Shown in pieces: positions 6,580 to 11,750 of a DNA stretch of 11,750 bases. The number at the start of each line of letters is the position of its first letter. Positions within the stretch are counted from its first letter, which is position 1. The translations under genes were made by a program, and so were the position numbers. The notes under the pieces are model-generated. The model was not told where the DNA came from and ran no database searches. It was given only the letters and a program-made list of their open reading frames with translations. This stretch comes from Flavobacteriaceae bacterium (lineage in GTDB: Bacteria > Bacteroidota > Bacteroidia > Flavobacteriales > Flavobacteriaceae), in the NCBI GenBank assembly GCA_030829155.1, contig JAURBD010000045.1, positions 1 to 11,750 on the forward strand, read 5' to 3'.

Positions 6580-6609
6580 TTGTCAAATCATTTTTATCTA
6601 ATATTTTAG
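6580..6609 (+). promoter_or_regulatory. Possible purU promoter
   Basis: TTG at 6580-6582 is followed 19 bp later by TATTTTAG (6602-6609), one base off the -7 consensus TAnnTTTG. The latter ends 10 nt before the purU ATG. The strong terminator just upstream means purU needs its own promoter, but the short leader and the mismatch make this tentative. Confidence 0.35.
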
Positions 6610-6619
6610 CAAAAAAAAC

Positions 6620-7474
6620 ATGAAGCGAATTACTTTAGTTATGAACTGTCCTGATCAAAAAGGAATCATTGCTGCCGTAACTAATTTTATTCACGACACA
6701 AACGGAAATATCGTTTATATTGATCAATATGTGGATCGCATAAATTCAATTTTCTTCATGCGGGTTGAATGCGAACTGAAGGTAGACAATCAAAGCGTCA
6801 AAGACTTTAAATTAAATTTCAAAAAATCTGTTGGAAATAAATACGATCTCAAAACAGATATTTACCTCAACAATGTATTACCTCGCATGGCACTTTTCGT
6901 GTCTAAATACGATCATTGTTTATACGATATCCTTGGTCGTCATCAATCGGGGGAATTAAAAATAAAAATCCCATTTATATTAAGTAATCACAGGGATTTA
7001 AAAGTTATTGCAGATCGTTTTGATATCCCTTTTTACTATGTTCCCGTTACCAAAGAAACAAAGAAAGTAGCAGAACAAGAACAAATTGCTTTACTTCAAA
7101 AACACAAGATTGACTTTATTGTTCTAGCGCGTTACATGCAAATTATTTCTCCTGAATTGATTAAACATTATCCCAACAAAATAATTAACATTCATCACTC
7201 ATTTTTACCTGCATTCCCTGGAGCAAAACCTTACCACTCAGCCTATGAAAGAGGGGTAAAGATTATTGGTGCAACCAGTCACTATGTAACTGAAGAGTTG
7301 GATGCTGGACCTATAATTGAACAAAACACCACACATGTGTCTCATTTAAATTCAATTGATGATTTTATTGCAAAAGGTAGAGATCTTGAGCGCATTGTTT
7401 TATCAAAAGCCCTCCAACTACACATCGCGCGTAAGGTGATGGTATATCAAAACAAAACGGTAGTATTTTCTTAA
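6620..7474 (+). CDS. purU: Formyltetrahydrofolate deformylase
   Basis: This 284-aa enzyme hydrolyses 10-formyl-tetrahydrofolate to formate and tetrahydrofolate (EC 3.5.1.10), balancing one-carbon pools and supplying formate for PurT-type purine synthesis. An N-terminal ACT regulatory domain (about 1-80; MNCPDQKGIIAAVTNFIHD) is followed by a formyl-transferase-type catalytic domain (about 88-275). The catalytic triad is N190 and H192 in NIHHSFLPAFPGAKPY and D228 in EELDAGPIIEQ. LARYMQIISPEL (169-180) is the usual preceding helix. Length is typical of PurU and distinguishes it from the shorter PurN, which lacks the ACT domain. It is transcribed alone after a strong terminator and is convergent with the alpha/beta hydrolase gene, the stop codons being only 2 nt apart. 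Confidence 0.95.
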   Translation: MKRITLVMNCPDQKGIIAAVTNFIHDTNGNIVYIDQYVDRINSIFFMRVECELKVDNQSVKDFKLNFKKSVGNKYDLKTDIYLNNVLPRMALFVSKYDHCLYDILGRHQSGELKIKIPFILSNHRDLKVIADRFDIPFYYVPVTKETKKVAEQEQIALLQKHKIDFIVLARYMQIISPELIKHYPNKIINIHHSFLPAFPGAKPYHSAYERGVKIIGATSHYVTEELDAGPIIEQNTTHVSHLNSIDDFIAKGRDLERIVLSKALQLHIARKVMVYQNKTVVFS

Positions 7475-7495
7475 AACTAAAGTGTTTTAAGGAAA
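7466..7495. terminator. Stem-loop spanning the convergent purU/hydrolase stops, possible bidirectional terminator
   Basis: Arms CTTAAAAC (7470-7477) and GTTTTAAG (7484-7491) pair perfectly around a 6-nt loop. On the plus strand the stem extends to 12 bp (7466-7477 with 7484-7495) through one G-U pair. It covers both stop codons (7472-7474 and 7477-7479). The stem is AT-rich and lacks a good T-tract on either side, so efficiency is doubtful. Confidence 0.45.
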
Positions 7496-8256
7496 TTGAT
7501 TGTTAAATCGTTAAACTGATTAGCGCGCTCAACATTTACTACATGCCCACAATTGGGAATAACTTTTAACTTTGAAGACTGGTGCTGTACTGCTACCTTT
7601 TTGACAATAGGTAAAAACATATAATCTTCGGAGCCCATAACATACAAGGTTGGAATGTTAACTTCCTCTTGTCTAAAAAGTTTGAGTAATGGAATAACTT
7701 CTGCAGTAAGTTTAAACCAACGAATGAATTCTTTTTGATACAACTTTTTTGCTTCTCGAATAAAAACGTTTCTTGATTCTTTGTGATTCTTGTTTGGCAT
7801 CATTATAAATGCAAATACTTTATATATCCACATATAAGGAACAATAGACTTAGCCAAATTTCCAAAGTACATTAGAATTCTGGATTGAATATTAAATTTC
7901 AGAATGGCGCCTCCCATGGTCATACTTATAACTTTTTGAGGTTGCATTTCAGCAATTTGACGAATGAGTATTGTCCCCAAAGAAATTCCAATAAAATGAG
8001 ATTTCTCAATCTTTTCGAAATCTAAAACCTCAACAACATCCTGCGCAATGGCATTAAAAGTGTATAGCTCTTCTCTTGACAAATGCAACTTTGTTTTTGA
8101 GGCTCCATGACCACGAAGGTCAATTAGCAATAAGTTGAAATTTTTTGAAAACCTACGGATTTGTTTAAACCAAATTGAAGAACTCCCACCAGCACCGTGA
8201 ATAAAAGTAACCCATGGGGCATTTTTATTGGTTTGATAAAGGGTATAATTCAACAT
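7477..8256 (-). CDS. Alpha/beta-fold hydrolase, substrate unknown
   Basis: This 259-aa protein shows the full alpha/beta-hydrolase catalytic set: oxyanion segment HGAGGSSSIW (20-29), DLRGHGAS (46-53), nucleophile elbow GISLG with S92 (90-94), acid D211 in GSEDYMF, and H238 in NCGHVVN. A helical lid lies at about 120-190. There is no signal peptide, so it should be cytoplasmic. The fold covers esterases, lactonases and related enzymes, and sequence alone does not fix the substrate. Its ATG overlaps the pyrF stop by one base (TAATG), indicating translational coupling at the end of the prfA-pyrF operon. That context gives little clue to function. Confidence 0.87.
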   Translation of the reverse strand: MLNYTLYQTNKNAPWVTFIHGAGGSSSIWFKQIRRFSKNFNLLLIDLRGHGASKTKLHLSREELYTFNAIAQDVVEVLDFEKIEKSHFIGISLGTILIRQIAEMQPQKVISMTMGGAILKFNIQSRILMYFGNLAKSIVPYMWIYKVFAFIMMPNKNHKESRNVFIREAKKLYQKEFIRWFKLTAEVIPLLKLFRQEEVNIPTLYVMGSEDYMFLPIVKKVAVQHQSSKLKVIPNCGHVVNVERANQFNDLTINFLKTL

Positions 8257-9083
8257 TAAATCAATTGTTTTTTTTCTAAAATCTGCTGCATTTGTTTTTG
8301 TAAGACTTCAGAGGCTGTACCTGCTTTTATAGCAAAATCTTTATCCGTAGAAGCATAAATTATTCCCCTAGAAGAATTAACCAAGAGCCCTACATCTTTA
8401 TTTAAACCGTTTTTAGCTACTTCAGCTAAGCTACCGCCCTGAGCACCAACTCCAGGAATCAGTAAAAAAGCATTTGGGATTAAATTCCGAATGCCTTTTA
8501 TTGCCGATGCCTTTGTTGCTCCAACTACGTACATCAAGCGATCTGACCCTTTCCACTGGGCACTGCTTTGTATTACTTTTTCATACAGCATTTGAGTTCC
8601 AATTTTCTGAGTTTGAAAATCAGATGAACCCACGTTTGAGGTAAGTGCCAAAAGGATGGCATATTTTTCTTTAAAACTCAAAAAAGGCTCTACCGAATCT
8701 TTTCCCATATATGGAGCTACAGTAATCGAATCGAAATTATAGGTTTCATAATAAGCCTTTGCATAACGAGTTGCTGTATTTCCGATATCACCGCGTTTAG
8801 CATCTGCAATGGTAAAAATTTCTGGATAGTTTTTGTTGAGATAATCCATTACACGCTTTAAAGAAGCCATTCCTTGAGATCCATAGGTTTCAAAAAAAGC
8901 AATGTTGGGTTTGTATGCTACGGCATATGCTGCAGTAGAATCGATGATTGCTTTTGAAAATTCAAATAATGGATCTTCCATTGCTTTAACCGATGAGGGA
9001 ACTTTATCTAAGTCTACATCCAAACCAATGCATAAGAACGATTTCTTTAGAAAAATTTGATTTTTTAAAGCAGATATTTTCAT
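8256..9083 (-). CDS. pyrF: Orotidine 5'-phosphate decarboxylase, long (type 2) form
   Basis: This 275-aa cytoplasmic TIM-barrel enzyme converts OMP to UMP, the last step of de novo pyrimidine synthesis (EC 4.1.1.23). Visible motifs are LCIGLDVDLDKVP (17-29), YKPNIAFFETYG (57-68, with K58), and the catalytic stretch IADAKRGDIGNTA (92-104), where D94, K96 and D99 form the charged Asp-Lys-Asp network. PGVGAQGG (210-217) and NSSRG (236-240) bind phosphate, with R239 as the phosphate arginine. The length of about 270 aa places it in the PyrF group with longer loops, common in Bacteroidota, Actinobacteria and Myxococcota, rather than the roughly 240-aa E. coli type. It begins 3 nt after the prfA stop and its own stop overlaps the hydrolase ATG. 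Confidence 0.96.
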   Translation of the reverse strand: MKISALKNQIFLKKSFLCIGLDVDLDKVPSSVKAMEDPLFEFSKAIIDSTAAYAVAYKPNIAFFETYGSQGMASLKRVMDYLNKNYPEIFTIADAKRGDIGNTATRYAKAYYETYNFDSITVAPYMGKDSVEPFLSFKEKYAILLALTSNVGSSDFQTQKIGTQMLYEKVIQSSAQWKGSDRLMYVVGATKASAIKGIRNLIPNAFLLIPGVGAQGGSLAEVAKNGLNKDVGLLVNSSRGIIYASTDKDFAIKAGTASEVLQKQMQQILEKKQLI

Positions 9084-9086
9084 TCT

Positions 9087-10163
9087 TTACAATACTTCTC
9101 CAGCCTCTTTAAGCTTTTCTGTGTTCTGATACAACTGTAATTCATCAATCAGTTTTTGAACATCACCATTAATAATATTCTGAAGATCGTAAAGGGTCAA
9201 ACCAATTCGATGATCTGTAACTCTTCCTTGAGGATAATTATAAGTTCTGATTTTTGCAGAACGATCTCCAGAGGAAACTAATGAGTTTCTTTTTTGAGAA
9301 TCAGCTTCCAATTTTTTTGCTAATTCCATTTCATACAAACGAGAACGAAGTACTTTAAGTGCTTTATCCTTATTTTTATGTTGAGATTTTTGATCTTGGC
9401 ACTGAGCTACAATTCCTGTTGGCTCATGGGTTAGGCGTACCGCGGAATAAGTTGTATTTACTGACTGGCCCCCAGGACCAGATGAACAAAAATAATCTAT
9501 TCGGACATCATTCATGTTTATCTCCACATCAAATTCCTCAGCTTCTGGTAATACCATAACAGTAGCTGCTGATGTATGAACTCTTCCTTGTGTTTCGGTT
9601 TGTGGAACCCTCTGAACACGATGAACTCCTGACTCGAACTTCATAACTCCATAAACATCTTCTCCAGAAACTTCAAAGATAATCTCTTTGAAACCACCAG
9701 CAGTTCCATCACTACTGTCAACTAGACTGACATTCCAGCCTTTGTCTTGACAATATTTGGTATACATACGATATAGGTCTCCGGCAAAAATACTTGCCTC
9801 ATCACCACCGGTACCCGCTCTAATTTCTAGGACTACATTTTTAGAATCTTCAGGATCTTTGGGAATTAGTAAAAACTTAATCTCTTCCTCTAATGCTGGA
9901 AGTTCTTCTTTAGCTTCTTCTAGTTGAATTTTAGCCATTTCTACCATTTCAACATCTCCACTTTCATTTATAATCTCTTCTGCCTCATCAATATTGGAAG
10001 TCAAAGCTTTGTATTGATTTGCTTTCTCAGTTAAAATTCTTAAATCCTTATATTCTTTATTCAATTGAACATAACGCTTTTGATCCGTTATAATATCGGG
10101 TTGAATAATCAAGTCTGAGACTTCATCAAAACGTTGTTGAATGATTTGTAGTTTTTCGATCAT
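9087..10163 (-). CDS. prfA: Peptide chain release factor 1
   Basis: This 358-aa protein ends translation at UAA and UAG codons on the ribosome. The catalytic GGQ motif is at 231-233 (SSGPGGQSVNTTYSAVRLTH), with Q233 as the usual PrmC methylation site. The RF1-type codon-recognition tripeptide PxT appears as PQT at 187-189 within HRVQRVPQTETQGRVHTSAATV. RF2 would have SPF there, so the RF1 call is firm. An N-terminal coiled-coil domain (about 1-105) and EIRAGTGGDEASIF (113-126) are as expected, and the length is standard. It is the first gene of a compact operon with pyrF (3-nt gap) and the alpha/beta hydrolase. A 52-bp gap separates it from the upstream DUF3570 gene. That gap has no clear terminator, so read-through is possible. 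Confidence 0.97.
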   Translation of the reverse strand: MIEKLQIIQQRFDEVSDLIIQPDIITDQKRYVQLNKEYKDLRILTEKANQYKALTSNIDEAEEIINESGDVEMVEMAKIQLEEAKEELPALEEEIKFLLIPKDPEDSKNVVLEIRAGTGGDEASIFAGDLYRMYTKYCQDKGWNVSLVDSSDGTAGGFKEIIFEVSGEDVYGVMKFESGVHRVQRVPQTETQGRVHTSAATVMVLPEAEEFDVEINMNDVRIDYFCSSGPGGQSVNTTYSAVRLTHEPTGIVAQCQDQKSQHKNKDKALKVLRSRLYEMELAKKLEADSQKRNSLVSSGDRSAKIRTYNYPQGRVTDHRIGLTLYDLQNIINGDVQKLIDELQLYQNTEKLKEAGEVL

Positions 10164-10215
10164 GACATAATAATCTATGGGATAAAATTACTACTTTTTT
10201 AAATAAAAAGATGCA

Positions 10216-11655
10216 TTAGTCAATAACAAAACTAAAGCCAGTCGATACACTAAAAGCTGATAATCCATCACTTCTTTCATAATTCTGATAACGCAAACTA
10301 ATCATCTTCAAGGATAGTTTGCCTAGTTTGTATTTAGAAAAAACATCTGTATAAACCAATGAACCTCCAATTTGACGGCTAGAAAATGCTGATAAATCAT
10401 AATCTGAAGTGTAGAATTCTTGAGTCGAAAGATGCTGGTTGTAAGGTGCAAAATAATCTGTTGCTGTTTGATCATAATAACGAAATGAGGGAGTTAATTT
10501 CCACTTTAGATTGAATTTGATTGGAAGTTCAAATTGAACAGTATTGGAGTCGATTCCCCAATCATCAGAATATTTCCTGTAATAACTGCGCAAAACTATA
10601 AATTCATTTAAGTAATAATTTAGTCGCACACCAAACGGGAATTTAATTCGTGTTTTCGGTAAACGTTCTATATCGTCTGCTAAGTGGAAAATATCTTTAT
10701 TCGTGGCACTTTCGTAATATGGTATTGATCTAAAATTACCTATATAAAAATTTGGCCGGTCAGCAAAATAAACTCTTTGTAATGGGTTTGCTAACCATCC
10801 TTTCTGCATTACATAGTCAGCAAAAAAAGAAAACTGCAAACGCTTACTTAGTATCTGAGAAAACTCAAGAGAAACGGAATATGAGTTACGATTAACATCA
10901 TCAATTGAGGTGAAATTTGATGGGAGATACGACACAACTCCATTTCCTTCAGAATCCGTTACACTCACATTATAAAAATAGCTTCGATCATCTACCAAAA
11001 AACCATTTCCATAAATCTCAAATTCGTGAATTTCAGTTGGAATAATTGGTTTCCACTGATCCAAGTAAACCTGAGTTTTTATACTAAACTCGGTGTTTTT
11101 TTCATTCCATAGTTGTGTAAATCCACCTCCAAAACCAAAGGATTCATAATCATACTCAAAAGAACCCCCAATGTTTGCGGACCAAAACTGGTTTCGATCT
11201 TCAGATGCATGAACATAAGACAAATTAATTGAAGTAAGAATATCTTTTCTAGAGGCTCCAGAGGATGCGATCCAAGGAGAGCCCCCAACTGGTCCTCTAC
11301 CGGAATTATCCTCATCATAACCACTTTCGGAAGCTCCTGTTTGATTGAAGGGATTTCCATTACTTGAACTTGCAGAAGTATAAGCAGATAAACCTGCATC
11401 AACGGTAAGAACATCATCATCATTCAATGGAATACGAATTACAACAGTTGGGGCTGTATTTTGTAAATCTTCGTTACCTATTCCCCCAGTTACTGATGCA
11501 TGAATCCCTTCTTGTTCATAATATCCCATCAAAAGATCGACCTCTATTGCTTCAAGAACTTTCTTTTTGTAAGTTAAAATACTATCGTTTTGAGCATAAC
11601 CCAAAAGACCAATACTCAAAATAATATAAATAAAAATTGATTTAATTACACCCAC
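10216..11655 (-). CDS. DUF3570 outer-membrane beta-barrel protein
   Basis: This protein (479 aa from the chosen GTG) matches the Bacteroidota DUF3570 family: KKKVLEAIEVDLLMGYYEQ, LNDDDVLTVDAGLSAYTSAS at about 77-96 and WSANIGGSFEYDYESFG. After the signal-like segment IKSIFIYIILSIGLLGYAQ come many amphipathic strands with aromatic girdle residues, and the chain ends STGFSFVID. Function is unknown; an outer-membrane barrel is likely. The start is uncertain. The frame is open up to ATG 11731-11733, with another ATG at 11677-11679, but both starts add charged residues read from inside the upstream DUF4266 gene. GTG at 11653-11655 leaves a good signal peptide. ATT at 11644-11646, giving MKSIFIYI..., would fit even better but is a rare start. 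The gene directly follows or overlaps the DUF4266 stop, implying one transcript. Confidence 0.85.
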   Translation of the reverse strand: MGVIKSIFIYIILSIGLLGYAQNDSILTYKKKVLEAIEVDLLMGYYEQEGIHASVTGGIGNEDLQNTAPTVVIRIPLNDDDVLTVDAGLSAYTSASSSNGNPFNQTGASESGYDEDNSGRGPVGGSPWIASSGASRKDILTSINLSYVHASEDRNQFWSANIGGSFEYDYESFGFGGGFTQLWNEKNTEFSIKTQVYLDQWKPIIPTEIHEFEIYGNGFLVDDRSYFYNVSVTDSEGNGVVSYLPSNFTSIDDVNRNSYSVSLEFSQILSKRLQFSFFADYVMQKGWLANPLQRVYFADRPNFYIGNFRSIPYYESATNKDIFHLADDIERLPKTRIKFPFGVRLNYYLNEFIVLRSYYRKYSDDWGIDSNTVQFELPIKFNLKWKLTPSFRYYDQTATDYFAPYNQHLSTQEFYTSDYDLSAFSSRQIGGSLVYTDVFSKYKLGKLSLKMISLRYQNYERSDGLSAFSVSTGFSFVID

Positions 11656-11750
11656 AACCTCCCCCGGTTTTACCTCCATTTGCACCTGCTGCTGCTTCTC
11701 TATAGATATGATAAGTAGTTTCGAAACGTTCAAATAATGGAGATTTCAAT
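11642..11750 (-). CDS. DUF4266 domain protein, C-terminal fragment with Gly/Cys tail
   Basis: Only the last 35 codons are inside the window, read from 11749 down to the TAA at 11642-11644. The peptide contains SPLFERFETTYHIYREAA and ends in GANGGKTGGGCGCN. This matches the C-terminus of DUF4266 proteins: short Bacteroidota lipoproteins that, from general knowledge of the family, sit immediately upstream of DUF3570 genes, often near thioredoxin-like and ApbE-type flavin transferase genes. Those partners would lie to the right of the window and cannot be seen. The two cysteines in the GGGCGC tail suggest metal binding, a redox pair or a modification site, but the function is unknown. The frame differs from that of the DUF3570 gene, whose start overlaps it. 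Confidence 0.82.
   Translation of the reverse strand, partial: LKSPLFERFETTYHIYREAAAGANGGKTGGGCGCN

Noticed and set aside
9597..9605. PQT instead of PAT in release factor 1 as a change of stop-codon specificity
   Set aside because: The middle residue of the RF1 PxT motif varies among bacteria, and both TAA and TAG or TGA stops are used normally in the window.
11079..11423. 114-aa minus-strand open frame, methionine- and leucine-rich
   Set aside because: It is inside the DUF3570 gene in another frame; the residue bias follows from that gene's codons.
11427..11624. 65-aa plus-strand open frame near the right edge
   Set aside because: It is antisense to the DUF3570 N-terminus and shows no family resemblance.
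1..11750. Mobile element, defence island, CRISPR array or tRNA
   Set aside because: No transposase, integrase, phage or restriction gene, regular repeat-spacer pattern, or tRNA-like cloverleaf was seen; gene content and base composition look uniform.

Overview
The window looks like chromosomal DNA from a marine-type member of the Bacteroidota, most likely Flavobacteriaceae. The evidence is as follows. The DNA is AT-rich. Start codons lack clear Shine-Dalgarno sequences. Several starts are preceded by the Bacteroidota -7 element TAnnTTTG. The protein families are also characteristic: a long-form PyrF, DUF4266/DUF3570 proteins, a two-domain SRPBCC/GyrI-like protein and a flavobacterial-looking P-II. 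The genus cannot be told from the sequence. No insertion sequence, phage gene, CRISPR array, tRNA or rRNA was seen, so this is mostly housekeeping and nutrient-uptake DNA.

Layout, left to right. (1) 1-233, minus: the 5' part of the tRNA-modification methyltransferase mnmD, divergent from ilvE (373-1428, plus; branched-chain aminotransferase). (2) 1421-1807, minus: a small MazG/HisE-like pyrophosphohydrolase whose 3' end overlaps ilvE by 8 bp. (3) 1935-3560, plus: a likely three-gene operon of a 62-aa membrane protein, a membrane-anchored SRPBCC + GyrI-like protein and the fluoride channel crcB. (4) 3561-3838: an AT-rich 278-bp regulatory gap, then a nitrogen operon (3839-6484) of P-II regulator, ammonium transporter Amt and an outer-membrane beta-barrel protein, closed by a strong intrinsic terminator (6512-6552). 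(5) 6620-7474, plus: purU, convergent with a minus-strand operon (10163-7477) of prfA, pyrF and an alpha/beta hydrolase, with only 3-nt and -1-nt junctions. (6) 10216-11750, minus: a DUF3570 beta-barrel protein preceded by the C-terminus of a DUF4266 protein with a Gly/Cys-rich tail; the rest of that locus lies beyond the right edge.

How the genes may work together. P-II, Amt and the beta-barrel protein form a plausible envelope-spanning ammonium acquisition unit, with P-II controlling Amt. P-II differs from the enterobacterial consensus at two 2-oxoglutarate-binding positions, and its promoter is preceded by three similarly spaced TACCC elements. PurU and PyrF are one-carbon and pyrimidine housekeeping enzymes. 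The DUF4266/DUF3570 pair is the least understood part of the window and the best candidate for an undescribed system. A second point of interest is that mnmD has no ATG, GTG or TTG where the family start is expected and seems to start at ATT.
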